This document shows positions 1 to 12,639 of a DNA stretch of 64,000 nucleotides, piece after piece. The notes under the pieces were generated by a model, which was given only the letters and a program-made list of their open reading frames with translations, had not been told where the DNA came from and searched no databases. The translations under genes were made by a program, and so were the position numbers. Numbering within the stretch: the first letter of the stretch is position 1; each line of letters begins with the position of its first letter. The stretch is from Triticum aestivum (lineage: Eukaryota; Streptophyta; Magnoliopsida; Poales; Poaceae), in NCBI RefSeq assembly GCF_018294505.1, contig NC_057803.1, positions 237,862,397 through 237,926,396 of the forward strand, given 5' to 3'.

Positions 1-1584
1 GGTTGTTTTAATTGCTTTAAAATTTATTTCCACCTCTGTTGTATTTATTATTTTAGATTTGTTTTTGTAGTTTTAGACGGTGAACTTTTATTTATAGAAA
101 AAGAAAATGTTTATTTTATTTTTTTCTTGCTAGTTGTTGGCTTGGAGTTCAATTGGTTTTCTTTGGTTTTGTTTGATTGTCTATGTGTGAAGTATGATAG
201 CTTGTTGTTATGTTACTATGTTGGTATAGTAGTATGCTTATGTATTTATTACTTCCTTCTAATAGAATTTCCGGAGTGTGAAGCTTGCTATCACGAGTCA
301 CTAGCGTTCGAAGACCATCAGCCAGGCAAGTCATTTGATCACGTTCTACAATACCTATGATTTGTTGCATTAGAGTTATTCCTCCCTATCATGCATGCAG
401 TAGGAGAATTTTAAGTTATGTTCTTGAGTGGCATCATGTGGTAGGTTGAACCCAATTCCCCTTGTTACCATTGCCCGGGACGATGTAGTTTATTTTTCTA
501 TGCTCGTAGACGGGGTTGGTTGAGTGATTCATAAGGGGAGATGTGAGAGTCAAGATGATGACAACCCCATGACTTCAAGCTCAAGATGGACTTCAAATTC
601 ACTACTGGGTGGAGGACGGTTGACGGGCACCATGGAGCAACCAGCGGATGGCCGGGATGCATGGAGAAGCACCATGACATCTTGCGGAAAGCTTCACCCA
701 GCCATGAAGAGACGGATGGATACCCCTTGACCGGAAGCTTACCTATGCAACCGCAAGCCATTATGGGCTCTGGATTGGTCGACCCTAGGCGTGACTCTGG
801 TCGGACGGTGCTACGAGATGTAGAAGAACGGTAGGATTGGATGGGCAGCGGCAATGGCCCAGAGGAACTCTGCGGAAGACCCTGTTTCGTTCATCCCGTC
901 TTCAAACACCAGGCAGTACGAGGACATAAAGGAGGGAATGATTCTTGCGGGTAAAGTGCACAAGACTCTATAGAGTAGAAACCAAACCGATTAGCCATGT
1001 CCCCGGTTATGGACAAATGAGCCTGTGGAATTGGAGTATTTCAGAAATCTCAACACCAAACATAATTAATTAATTGATGGGTTATTAATGATTTCGGGTA
1101 TGAGACACTGTTTGGCGGAACCATCTCATTAACAACCAATACTTTGTAGTAACTGCAAGCAAGTCCTTTTGTTGTAGGGAAAATTTGGCTTTTTCGCAAA
1201 AACTTAAACTTAGAGCCCCACAACCAAATTGCATATAGAATTAGAATTGTTATTATTGTCTCTCTCTATGACTTGGCTGCAACGTCTCATGTTGCAGAGG
1301 ATTTTTCCGACCAGGTGTGAGGCTACGATCTACGCTCGGTGATTGCCCTATGGAGCCGGATGGACTCGCTTATCGTCTACGCTTCCGCGGCATTAGTTTT
1401 TTTCTCATGAGTTGGCATTCGGCCGAATTTATTCTATTGTAATAAAGACTCAATATGAGAATCGTGTAATAAATCAGGTGTAATTGAACTTTGAATTTTT
1501 CATCAATGTACTATGTGTGCCAGCATGATCTTGGGATGGTACTGATACACAGAGACTTGACCGATTTCGGGTCGGGTCACTACA
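1..1584 (+). mobile_element. Element H: 3' part of the 5' LTR of a Ty3/gypsy retrotransposon
   Basis: This stretch ends in ...GGGTCACTACA at 1584. A primer-binding-site-like sequence and then an element ORF follow, which is the layout at the end of a 5' LTR. Two AATAAA-type signals (1441-1446 and about 1468) fit an LTR polyadenylation region. The LTR start lies left of the window, so its length and TSD cannot be read. Short open frames inside it (for example 127-360 and 498-854) have no protein-like features and I do not treat them as genes. Confidence 0.7.
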
Positions 1585-1585
1585 G

Positions 1586-1602
1586 AGATGGTATTCAAAG
1601 CA
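1586..1602 (+). other. Degenerate primer-binding site of element H
   Basis: Just after the LTR end the sequence ATGGTATTCAAAGC resembles the usual plant initiator tRNA-Met primer site TGGTATCAGAGC, with substitutions and one extra base. Its position a few bases after the terminal CA supports the call. The mismatches fit an old or altered copy. Confidence 0.5.
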
Positions 1603-1731
1603 CACGCTAACCGTAGGACGTAACCCCTAGGATCGGAAAGCCATAGGAAGAAATTATTTTATTTTATGTCCTTATTATTTCGTAATTCTCCCTGTTCATT
1701 TCCGATTTCTCTCCGATTTTCAACATTCTAG

Positions 1732-2081
1732 ATGGCCGCCGAGTTCACCCCAGTTCTGCTACCGGAGTTTTGCCAACTGGATGAGACGATGCTTTTCGGC
1801 AAGAAGCTGGTTCAGATCGTGAAGAAGCTAAAGATTGCTCTGCCCTCTATCACTGGGAAGCCTACCAATGCACTTCCGACGGATACCCACTACAGGATTG
1901 AGGTGCACATTCCAGGGAGGACCTTCGGAGGATATTCAGGGCCGATAAACTTTCAGATTACCACTTTCACTTGGATCCTCAGAAGAGACATGGCAATTTA
2001 TCGTGCACTTGGACATCTCTGAGAAGAGTACAGGGCCGAGCTCGACCCATCAGACCTCGCTATGATTTCTCGCAGAGCTAG
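1732..2081 (+). pseudogene. H ORF1, N-terminal part (extra ORF upstream of gag)
   Basis: A frame opens at ATG 1732, about 150 bases after the LTR, and reads 96 codons to a TGA at 2020-2022. The same frame then continues with protein-like sequence (EEYRAELDPSDLAMISRR) up to the junction with the antisense LTR G. The predicted product starts MAAEFTPVLLPEF. I do not recognise a catalytic domain. ORFs of this kind precede gag in several grass gypsy families and their function is unknown. The continuation appears after the G insertion at 6288-6663, so the gene is broken both by the TGA and by G. Confidence 0.65.
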
Positions 2082-5000
2082 GAATGGAGAACGACTTAGA
2101 GTCATAACCGCATAGTAGGCATGTCGCAAGAGGGGTAATCTTTACACATCCCATGTACTAAAAGTCAAAGGGATAAAGAGTTGGCTTACAATCACCACTT
2201 CACACAATACATAAATATAGCATTACAGCATCCAGATTACAATCAACGTCCGACTATGGAACCAAAATAAAGACAACCCCAAATGCGATAGATCCCTGAT
2301 CGCCCCGACTGGGCTCCACTACTGATCAACTGGAAACGAAACAACACAAACATGATCTTCATCGAGCTCCCACTTGAGCTCAGTTGCGTCATCTGCACTG
2401 GTATCATCGGCACCTGCAACTTTTTGGAAGTATTTGTGAGCCATGAGGACTCAGCATTCTCACACCCGCAAGATCAAGACTATTTAAGCTTATGGGTAGG
2501 AAAGGGTAATGAGGTGGAGCTGCAGCAAGCACTAAGCATATATGGTGGCTAACATATGCAAATAAGAGTGAGAAGAGAAGCAATGCACGGTCGTGAAGCT
2601 AGAAGTGATCAAGAAGTGATCCTGAAACTACTTACGTTCAAGCATAACACAAGAACTGTGTTCACTTCCTGGACTCCGCCGGAAAGAGACCATCACAGCT
2701 ACACATGCGGTTGATGCATTTTAATTAAGTTAAGTGTCAAGTTTTCTACAACCAAATATTAACAAATTCCCATCTGCCCATAACCGCGGGCACATCTTTC
2801 GAAAGTTCAAAACCCTGCAGGGGAGTCCCAACTTAGCCCATCACAAGCTCTCACGATCAACAAAGGATATTCCTTCTCCCAGGAAGACCCGATCAGGCTC
2901 GGAATCCCGGTTACAAGACATTTCGACAATGGTAAAACAAGACCAGCAAAGCCACCCGAATGTACCGACAAATCCCGATAGGAGCTGCACATATCTCGTT
3001 CTAAGGGCACACCGGATGAGCAAGACATCGGGTTGGCATAGACCCTGGTTGCCCAGGGGGCGCCGGACATTGCTCGGGTTGGACCAACACTTAGAGAAGC
3101 ACTGGCCCGGGGGGGTTAAAATAAAGATGACCCTCGGGTTAATTACCCCCAAGGGAAAAGTTTAGGTTGTTAGGCAAATGTAAAACCAAGGTTGGGCCTT
3201 GCTGGAGGAGTTTTATTCAAGGTGAACTGTCAAGGGGTCCCCATAACACCCAACCATGTAAGTAACGCAAAATCAAGAAACATAACATCGGTATGACGAA
3301 AACTAGGGCGGCAAGAGTGGAACAAAACACCAGGCATAAGGCCGAGCCTTCCACCCTTTACCAAGTATATAGGTGCATTAAAGTAAACAAGATATGTAAT
3401 AATGATATCCCAACAATAACCATGTTCCAACATGGAAAAAACTCCATCTTCACCTGCAACTAGCAACGCTATAAGAGGGGCTCAGCAAAGCGGTAACATA
3501 GCCGAACAACGGTTTGCTAGGAAAGGTGGGTTAGAGGCTTGACATGGCAATATGGGAGGCATGATATAGCAAGTGGTAGGTATCGCGGCATAGCAATAGA
3601 GCGAACAACTAGCAAGCAAAGATAGAAGTGATTTCGAGGGTATGGTCATCTTGCCTGAGATTCCGCAAGGAAGAAGAACGAGTCCATGAAGAAGACAAAC
3701 GGACGTAGTCGAACGGATCCTCGCAAACGCGACGTTATTAGAACTAACCCGAAGAGGCAACATCGGAAAGAAGCAAACAACATAGTAAACAACCACCACA
3801 TAAACATGGCATGATGCACAACCAAGTATGATGCATGTTCGGTTTAATGAGGCATGGCATGGCAAAATGCACAAACAATCCTACAAATTGAGTGGAGCTC
3901 AATATGCAACGAGTTGCATATTGACGAAACACCACATGACTTATTTAGTTCGATCTTGTTTATGTACCCAACAATATTAAATGTTGATTAACATGACAAG
4001 AGGTGAAGCATATGAAAACTACCTATCTAGGCAAGTTTAAATGAGGCTGGATATAACAAACAACAAATCCGGAAAATCCTAATATGCAAATTATGGATTT
4101 GGTACTGTTCTGCCCTAAACCATATTTTAGAGTTGTTAAACATGCAAGATGAGTGCACCAAGTTAAACTAGGCATTTTTCTACCCCATTTACATATAAAG
4201 TTTATTAAAAACCGAGCTACGGTTATTAAGTTATGAATTAAAGCATTTTAACATATTATTTATGCAAATTAATGCAAATAGAAATTTTAAATATTTTAAC
4301 ATGGATGAAAGTTGGATATTATGAAACTAGATAAAATTCTAAGCATTTTTCATATATAAAGTTTTTACATGTGATGCACGGTTGTTGAGTTTTAATATGC
4401 ATGGAGCTGGGGGGTTGGGGGGGTTCTGTAAAACTGTAGTCTCCGGATAAATACTAAAACGTTGAGAACTGGAAAAAAATGATGCGGGCCAAAAGGGAGA
4501 TCTAGCCCAGGGCGTGGAGGAGCTGCTCACATTGGGCCTGGCCCGGTCAGCACAGCAGAGGAGGAGAAGGGGCAGCCCAGGGAATGGAGGGCGCGGCTGG
4601 CCTCGCTGGAGAGGCTCGCAGTCCACGCGAGCAGAACAAGGGAAGCGGGCGCCTGATGAACATGCTCCTGCTTGTTGCAGAGGAAGCGGAGGTGGGCGAC
4701 GGGGACGCAGGCAAGCGACGGCGGGGCTTGGCGCGACGGCAGCGAGCGGCGCTGGGCGTCCCTGGCTTCGGTCGAAGATGGGGCACCGGGATCAGGGAAA
4801 ACATCTACCGAAGATGGTGGCAACGATCGGTCAGGAGCATCACGCAAAGAAAGAGAGGGAAGGGAAGGAGGCGCGGCATAGAGGTGGCCGCCGGCAGAGC
4901 TGCTGCTCACCTAGGCGACGGCGACGAGGCCGCCGGAGGCGTGGGTTGGAGTAGAGGAGGAAGGGGCGGCGCTCGAAGGAGGCCAGCGGAGGAAGGACAT

Positions 5001-6287
5001 CTCAGGCACGCTCGGGGTCGCCGACGACGGGCGCCATGGGGGTCGGCTGCGGCTCTGTGGTGGCGCGTTCCGACGATGACGACCGGAACAGAGGAGGCAT
5101 GGAAGGAGGGCGGCGCGATGCGAAGCACCAAGGGCGGCCATGGCGGGTCCCTGTAGAGAGAGAGACGAGAGGGAGTTGAGGGAACCAGGGAAAGGAAGGA
5201 AGAGAATTAAAAAGGGGGCTCGATGGGGCTTTCCTGGGAGGCGGAGGGTGTTGGCAGAGGAGCTCTGCTCCGGCGTGGCACGCGAAGATGAGGTGAGTCA
5301 GAGGACGCGCGGTTTTGGGGAAACTCGTGGTGGTCTCGATCTAGGCGGGAGCAGGGTCTGGTGCCCGAGCGGCTGCTATGCTTGTGTAGCCCGCGTAGCA
5401 AGGAGGGGAGGCTGCGGGCAGTGGCGAGAAGGATCTTCGTGGGGATTGGAATGGCTGGAATGGATTGATCCGGTGGGGAAAGCGAGGTGGAGAGGTGGTT
5501 GGCTCGTGGTGGATCCCGAGGAAGATGGATTTGGTTGAGTGGCGGCGGCGACAAGGGACAAAACTCCTAGAAATTAGGGTTGGTTTGATTTGGTGGCGGT
5601 TGGTCTGTATATATGAAAATGGATAGAGGTTGGACCCTCCAATCAAAAACGGACGGTCGAGAAAAATAGGCTAGGGAGTCCAAAAAGAAAAACGGAGACG
5701 TTTTGTAGATGTTTGGGGATGTTCTGAGTCCAACGGTGACAACTCCCCAGGTCGGGTTCGGACAGCTTTCGGACGCGCACGTGAGGGGGTCGATGCACTG
5801 TGCAAGGAGGGGTTTCGGGGCCTGGTGGTTGATAGCGGTCTGTGCAGAAAGCTTTGTGCTGAGAGAAGAGAAGAGAGAGAGACCCGGCGACTGTTTCCGG
5901 AGACCGAAAACATCCGACGATAGACCGGCTACTATTGCCGCTATAGTTATCCGTTGGGGCGTCAAACAGACTCCGAATGCGATGAAACTTGGCAGGCGGC
6001 CTACCTAAACTATAATAAGACCGCATGCCAACTTTCAACCCATTCCGAGAACATTTTTCCGGCCACTTATAAAATACTATTTCGGACATGCCGCGGGCGC
6101 GTGCAAGTGTGTGTGGGTTTAGAACGGACAACGGAAGGAATGGAGAGACCCGGACGGATGCAAGTTTTGAAAACATGAAAATGCAATGCGGATGATGACA
6201 TTGTAAGATGCAACATGCAAGCAAATGACAAGGCAACAACAACGAATAACTGGAAGACACCTGGCGCATCGGTCTCGGGGCATCACA
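2082..6287 (-). mobile_element. Element G: antisense gypsy LTR of about 4.2 kb (solo or truncated)
   Basis: Read on the minus strand, this starts TGTGATGCCCCGAGACCGAT at 6287 and shares blocks with the LTR of element B. These include the CAAAACTTGCATCC block near 6165 and the CCCTGCAGGG block near 2815. It lies between the two halves of H ORF1, so it is an insertion. The minus-strand 3' end (plus 2082-2095) looks about 45 bases or more shorter than the matching end of B, and I find no convincing TSD (AGGAA on the left, TATCA on the right). It is therefore either a truncated LTR or a solo LTR with a damaged end. A GC-rich part at 4500-5550 is open in several frames on both strands, with low-complexity products that I do not annotate as genes. 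Confidence 0.75.
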
Positions 6288-6663
6288 TATCATCCGTACC
6301 ATGAAGGACGACTCCATTCTTTCATATGTCCAAGACTTGGAGAGTCACATCAGGAACCAGGAAATCCAGACTCACTGAAGCTCAAAAGTATTGAGGAGGT
6401 TGTTGTTCCATGAACTAGAACTGGAGGAGAAAGCACGCGCGGATTTCCTTGAACATGAAGAAGAAGTCAAGGATTTTATGGAGAGAATCGAGGACCTGGA
6501 GAAATATGTTGCCACACTGGAGGAAAAGATGGACCAGGGAGAAGACCTCTTCCCGAGTGGAGATGATGGATCCCTCGTGAGCAATGACCAGGATTATGAA
6601 GAGAGCTCCACTGAAGGACGCAACAGGAGGAGGCGCCGCACCGGAGGACGCAAGGATAATTGA
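6288..6663 (+). pseudogene. H ORF1, C-terminal part with coiled coil
   Basis: After the G insertion, H resumes with sequence coding for MKDDSILSYVQDLESHI in one frame (from about 6300). A frameshift near 6375 then leads into an open frame from 6391 to TGA 6663. The product (from MRRLLFHELELEEKARADF) is rich in Glu, Lys and Leu and predicts a coiled coil over about 50 residues. It ends in an acidic stretch and a basic RNRRRRRTGGRK tail. It probably completes the ORF that begins at 1732. The basic tail suggests nucleic-acid binding, but that is inference. Confidence 0.6.
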
Positions 6664-6798
6664 TGAAGAACATTTAGTTGGCCGCCATGTTATTTTATTT
6701 TATTTTTCGTCGATCAATTAGGCCATTATTTTCGATTAGTCATGAGATTTTGTAATCCAAGATTGAACCTTGTTTGAGATAACTACACCACCACTTAT

Positions 6799-7509
6799 CC
6801 CATCGCCACCATCACGTGGGATCAGTTTCAGCAGGCCTTCCGCACCGCTCATGTCTCAGCTGAAGCCATGAGTCTGAAGAAGCATGAGTTCCGCAACTTA
6901 CGTCACGGAAATCATATTGTGGGGCAGTACATGGATAAGTTCAGCCAGTTAGCTCGCTATGCCCCGGGTAATGTGGCCACAAATGCCGCGGAACAGGAGA
7001 AGTTCCTCGAAGGACTTAATGATGAGCTGGGAATGTAGCTGATGGTGGCCACATTCAATAACTATCAGGAGCTGGTAGACAAGGCCATCATCCTAGAAGG
7101 CAAGCAACAGCAGATCGATAACCGCAAGCGAAAGTATAGCCAGGGGAAGTACAACTCGGGAGCTCAGCACCCCATACCCGGGAGGTCACACCCATGGAGG
7201 ACACAACCATGGAGGGAATGCGAACAATCGCAACAACAACAACAACTTCAAGTCGGGAAATGGAGGCAATGACAACCAGCACCGTCCCACTCCGGCTCAG
7301 AAGGATCTGAGTCATATCACCCGTTTCAAGTGCCAGAAGACAGGACACTATGCCACCAATTGTCCAGAGGCCAAGCGGGGAAATGGAAACGGCAACGGCA
7401 ATAGAAACTCAGCTACCAAGAAGCCCAATCCTTTTCCTCGTGCCCAGGTGAACCACATCGACGTGGAGATGTCTATGATTAGCCAGACACTGTGGTTGGC
7501 TAATTTTTT
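6799..7509 (+). pseudogene. H gag remnant (retrotransposon gag domain and zinc knuckle)
   Basis: From about 6799 the + strand codes for a gypsy-type Gag core (ITWDQFQQAFRTAHV, then EFRNLRHGNHIVGQYMDKF). The N-terminal part of Gag is missing: only about 135 bases separate it from ORF1, so an internal deletion is likely. An in-frame TAG at 7036-7038 interrupts it; the frame then continues as LMVATFNNYQELVDKA. A zinc-knuckle remnant lies at 7324-7365 (FKCQKTGHYATNC). The residue where the first Cys should be reads Arg (TRFKC), so the CX2CX4HX4C knuckle has lost a zinc ligand. The Gln-rich linker is frameshifted. Confidence 0.75.
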
Positions 7510-7530
7510 TTATTAAATTCACGTCTAGTA

Positions 7531-7861
7531 TTGGTACTGTTTGATTCTGGTGCAACGGATTCATTCATATCAAGGGTAGTTGTGGAAAAGTACAGGTTGT
7601 CCACTAGAACCCTTAGAACCCCTCTTCAGGTCACTTCCCCAGGAGGAGAGATGACGGCAGGCTTAGGCCGTCATTCGACCCTCAGCACCGGAAATCATGA
7701 TTTTCCCGCAGACCCCATAGTATTGGAATCCCAGGGATTGGACGTGATCCTATGCATGGACTGGTTGACGAAGTTTGAAGAAAACATCGACTGTGCCCGC
7801 AAGATGATTTTGCTCACCACCCCGGAGTAGAAGAGGATCAAATACGTATCCAGACGCACAC
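7531..7861 (+). pseudogene. H retropepsin fragment, cut by insertion of element B
   Basis: An open frame of 99 codons carries the aspartic protease motif LFDSGATDSF near its start and the later ILCMDWL block typical of plant Ty3/gypsy proteases. It ends at a TAG at 7828-7830. H-like sequence (KRIKYVSRRT) continues up to 7861, where the B LTR begins. The reverse transcriptase, RNase H and integrase of H would lie beyond the far end of B, outside the window. Confidence 0.75.
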
Positions 7862-8300
7862 TGTAACGACCCGAGACCGACGCTTCAGACGCCTTCCGTG
7901 TTTTTCATTGTCGCCATGTGTTTTATTTGTTTGTTGCATTTCATCATCGCATCATCTACATTGCATCAGCACTCCATTGCCGACATTGTTTTCAAAACTT
8001 GCATCCGTTTGTAGTGGCCACTTCTTCCTTATCTGTGTTGACCACCTCTCAGATCAACCAGACCGCTCTTTTCTCTCTCTTCTCTGAGCCCATCAAACCC
8101 CTTTGTCTCCATGGCCTTTTGTCAAACCCCACGTGCGCATCCGGAACTTCCCTGAACCTGGCTCTCATTACCGATGGGTCCGGATCATCTCCGAACATCC
8201 TAAAATATCTTTGGTTTCTTCTTTGAACCCCCTTAGCATTTTCTTCTCAATCGCCCAATCTAAATCGGAGGGTCGAGATAACCCCTAACCTAACCACTCG

Positions 8301-8310
8301 CTATATATAA
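8301..8310 (+). promoter_or_regulatory. Putative TATA box of B LTR
   Basis: CTATATATAA lies in the LTR upstream of the GC-rich leader and is conserved in the other LTR at about 25063-25072. Placement between a U3-like region and a GC-rich leader fits the LTR promoter. No transcript evidence is available. Confidence 0.5.
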
Positions 8311-10970
8311 TAGCCTAACCCGAGAACAAATCCCTAATTTCTAGGGATCCTCCTAGCCGCCGCCACCCCTGTCCATTCCCTCCTCCTTCCTCGGGATCTC
8401 ACCCACAACACCACCCACCTCCCTTGTTTTCTTCATCGGACCAACCACTACCTCCACTCAATCCCTGCCGCCTCCTTTCCGAGTGTTTCCCCCTCCTTGC
8501 CTCGCTCGAACCCAAAGGAGATGAGCTCCTCGAGCCCCTCAACTCCAGCGCTCGGCCTCAGCTGCAGCGGCCCTTGTCGGCGACTAGCACCACTGTGGTC
8601 GTCCCATCTCCTTCTCCTCGCTCCAGATCTCTCTCTCTCACTCACTTCAGCGCCTCACTTCGAGTCTCTTTGTTTTCGTTTCTCTAGGAGAAGACCTGGC
8701 AGCCACCTCGTCCCGAAGCAAAGCTTGCCTCTGACCTCGTCTCCTCCCGCTCGCTTGCAAATGATGTGAGGCGTCTCTGCCTCCTCGCGTTGGCCATTGC
8801 CAGGCCTCAACGCCCTGCAGCTTGCGTCCCCATGCTCGTCGTCGTCGGAACCCCGCCAAGACCCAAGCTGTGCCATGGCCTTCCCGACGCCATCCACAGC
8901 TGCCGGATCGGGCTTGTCCCCGAGGGATCCGCCTCCTCCTCTCCCTCCCCGGAGTTCGCGCGCATGGACCTCCCCTGCACCTCAAGCTCGTCTCCGTTGG
9001 ATTCGTCACCAAGCGTCGTCGCGTCCTCGTTATCTCCGTCCGGTCCGCGCCCATGCCCCTTTTCCCGGGCGCCCCCACCTGGATCCGCTCCTCCTCACCT
9101 CGTCTGTGTTGCCGGGATCGCACCAAGTCCGCCGTTGCGTCCTTTGCTTCCCCTGCAACGAGCAACAGTCGCTCGCTAGTGGACCGTGTCAACCCGCGAC
9201 CTGGGTCGCTACCTCGCCAGCCGCCAGCTTCGACCGAGCCTCAGCCCATGGGTGAGCTGCCCCAGCACCTGCTTGTTTGGCCTGTTAGCCTGATTCGGCC
9301 CGTAAAGTGTTTTTTCCTCTGGACGAATTTAATCAATTATTCCAGGAACTGCTGGTTTACAGAAAAACCCTCCTCGTTCCTGCATTTAATAACTCCACAA
9401 CTATGCATCATATGTAAAAACTTCATACATGTAAAACATTTAGAATTTCATCTAGTTTCATAATATGCCACTTTCATCTATGTTTAAAATGTTTAAAATG
9501 TTGTTTGATTAAATTTTCTCAAATGCCATGCTAAAATGATTTATTTAATAACTAAATAACCATAGCTCTTAATCTAATAAACTTTATATGTAAATGGGGT
9601 GGAAAAATGCATAGAGTAACTTGGTGCACTTTATTTTCATGTTTGACAACTTTAAAATGTGATTTAGGGCAGAACAGTACCAAATTCAAAATATGTGCAT
9701 GAGGATTTTCCGGAACTGTTGTTTGTTATTTCCGGCCTCATTTAAACTTGCTTAAATAGTTAGTTTACTCATGCTTCACCTCTTACCATGTCTAAGAACA
9801 TTTAATATTGTTGGGTACATAAACGAGGGCGAACTAAATAATTGAATGTGGTGTTTCGTCAATATGCAACTCGTTGCATATTGAGCTCCACTTAATTTGT
9901 AGTGTTGTTTGTTGCACTTTGCCATGTCGTGACTCATTAAACCGGACATGCATCATACTTGATTGTGCATCATGACATGCTTATGCTTGTTGGTTTACCA
10001 TGATTTTTGCTTCTTTTCGGTTGCGCTTCTCCTTGATAGTTCTGGTTACATTGCGATTGTGAGGACCCATTCGACTACATTGGTTTGTCTACTTCATGGA
10101 CTCGTTCTTCTTCCTAGCAGGATTTCAGGCAAGATGACCATCACCTTTGATCTCACTACTATCAATGCTATGCTAGTTGTCTCGATGCTATCGCTATGTC
10201 GTACTAGCTACCACTTGTTTATCAAGCCTCCCAAATTGATATGATAGCCTCTAACCTTTTTCACCATCGCAGCAAACCGTTGTTTGGGTTTGTTAACGCT
10301 TTGCTCGGCCCCTCTTATAGTGTGCTAGTTGCAGGTGCAGTTGCAGGTTGTTCCATGTTGGGACGTGGATATCATGGATATCGTGGGATATCACAATATC
10401 TCCTATTTAATTAATGCATCTATATACTTGGTAAAGGGTGGAAGCCTCGGCCTTTTGCCTGGTGTTTTGTTCCACTCTTGCCGCCCTAGTTTCCGTCATA
10501 TCGGTGTTATGTTTCTTGATTTTGTGTCCCTAACACAATGAGGGTTTATGGGCCCCTCTTGATAGTTCGCCTTGAATAAAACACTTCCAGCAAGGCCCAA
10601 CATTGGTTTTACCATTTACCTAATAACAACTAAAACTTGCATAGGGACCGGCTAGCACTTAGGATAATTAATCAACCCCCCAGGCCAATGCTCCTCTGAG
10701 TGTTGGTCCAAACTGAGCAGACTGCGGGGCCACCACGGGGAAACTTGAGGTCTAGTTTACTCGTAGGGTCTCTCATCTGGTGTGCCCTGAGAACGAGATA
10801 TTCGCGGCTTCTCGGGATTTGTTGGCACGTTCGGGCGGTCTTGCTGGTTTTGTTTTACCATTTTTGAAATTTCTTGTGCACCGGGATCCCGAGTTTGATC
10901 GGATTTCCCGCGATGGAGGATTGTCTCCGCGGATCGTGAGCTTGTCATGGGCTAAGTTGGGACACCCCTG

Positions 10971-12625
10971 TGATGTCTACTACACAACCTTCTTCTTGTA
11001 GACGTTGTTGGGCCTCCAACTGCAGAGGTTTGTAGGATAGTAGCAAATTTCCCTCAAGTGGATGACCTAAGGTTTATCAATCTGTAGGAGGCATAGGATG
11101 AAGATGGTCTCTCTCAAGCAACCCTGCAACCAAATAACAAAGAGTCTCTTGTGTCCCCAACACACCCAATACAATGGTAAATTGTATAGGTGCACTAGAT
11201 CGGCGAAGAGATGGTGATACAAGTGGTATATGGATAGTAGATAAAGGTTTTTGTAATCTGAAAATATAAAAACAGCAAGGTAACTAATTATAAAAGTGAG
11301 CGTAAAGGGTATTGCAATGCATTGAAACAAGGCCTAGGGTTCATACTTTCTCTAGTGCAAGTTCCCTCAACAATAATAACATAATTGGATCATATAACTA
11401 TCCCTCAACATGCAACAAAGAGTCACTCCAAAGTCACTAATAGCGGAGAACAAACGAAGAGATTATGGTAGGGTATGAAACCACCTCAAAGTTATTCTTT
11501 CCAATCAATCCGTTGGGCTATTCCTATAAGTGTCACAAACATCCCTAGAGTTCGTACTAGAATAACACTTTAAGACACAAATCAACCAAAACCCTAATGT
11601 CACCTAGATACTCCAATGTCACCCCAAGTATCCGTGGGTATGATTATATGATATGCATCACACAATCTCAGATTCATCTATTCAACCAACACATAGGACC
11701 TCAAAGAGTGCCCCAAAGTTTCTACCGGAGAATCATGACGAAAACGTGTGCCAACCCCTATGCATAGGTTCATGGGCTGAACCCGCAAGTTGATCACCAA
11801 AACATACATCAAGTGAATCACGTGATATCCCATTGTCACCACAGATACGCATGGCAAGACATACATCAAGTGTTCTCAAATCTTTAAAGACTCAATTCGA
11901 TAAGATAACTTCAAAGGGGAAACTCAATCCATTACAAGAGAGTAGAGGGGGGAGAAAACATCATAGGATCCAAATATAATAGCAAAGCTCGCGATACATC
12001 AAGATCGTATCACCTCAAGAACACGAGAGAGAGAGAGAGAGAGAGATCAAACACATAGCTACTGGTACATACCCTCAGCCCCGAGGGAGAACTACTCCCT
12101 CCTCGTCATGGAGAGCACCGGGATGATGAAGATGGCCATCGGAGAGGGATTCCCCCCTCCGGCAGGGTGCCGGAACAGGTCTAGATTGGTTTTCGGTGGC
12201 TACGGAGGCTTCTGGCGGTGGAACTCCCGTTCTATTCTGCTCCCTGATGTTTTTCGGGTATATGGAGATATATAGGCGGAAGAAGTTTGTTAGGAGAGCC
12301 ACGAGGGGCCAACGAGGGTGGAGGGCGCGCCCCCCTACCTTGTGGCCTCCACGAAGCTGCCTTGACATAGACTCCAAGTCTCCCGGGTTGCTTTCCTTCC
12401 AAAAATGAGTTCCGTGAAGTTTCAGGTCAATTAGACTCCGTCTGATTTTCCTTTTCTTTGAAACCCTAAAATAGGCAAAAAAAACAGAAACTGGCACTGG
12501 GCTCTGGGTTAATAGGTTAGTCCCAAAATAATATAAAAGTGTCTAATCAAGCCCATAAACATCCAAAACAGATAATATAATAGCATGGAACAATCAAAAG
12601 TTATAGATACGTTGGAGACGTATCA
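10971..12625 (-). repeat. A LTR (3' LTR in the sense direction)
   Basis: This is a 1655-base direct repeat of 17331-19002. It contains a (GA)n run at about 12025-12046 that has the same length in the partner LTR. Compared with the partner it has lost about 27 bases inside a GC-rich inverted repeat at 12311-12345. A minus-strand TATA sequence lies near 12265-12277. I see no gene in it. Confidence 0.9.
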
Positions 12626-12639
12626 GCATCCCCAAGCTT
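12626..12639 (-). other. Polypurine tract of A
   Basis: Read on the minus strand, AAGCTTGGGGATGC directly precedes the 3' LTR start TGATACGTC. This is where the plus-strand primer of reverse transcription should lie. The same 14-mer occurs four more times inside A (14761, 14817, 16081 and 16153), always in the same orientation. Confidence 0.65.

Noticed and set aside
4514..5554. Long overlapping open frames on both strands in a GC-rich block
   Set aside because: They lie in the GC-rich leader of antisense LTR G, are low-complexity Arg/Gly/Ala/Pro, and no frame has a domain. GC-rich sequence is open in many frames by chance.
2082..6287. A complete element G with both LTRs
   Set aside because: Only one LTR-length unit lies between the halves of H ORF1, with no primer site, polypurine tract or interior sequence.
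8424..9463. Possible Ser/Pro-rich genes in the B LTR (up to 213 codons)
   Set aside because: The same block recurs at 61540-62160 in the other B LTR with several frames open in each. This fits a GC-rich LTR leader rather than a gene.
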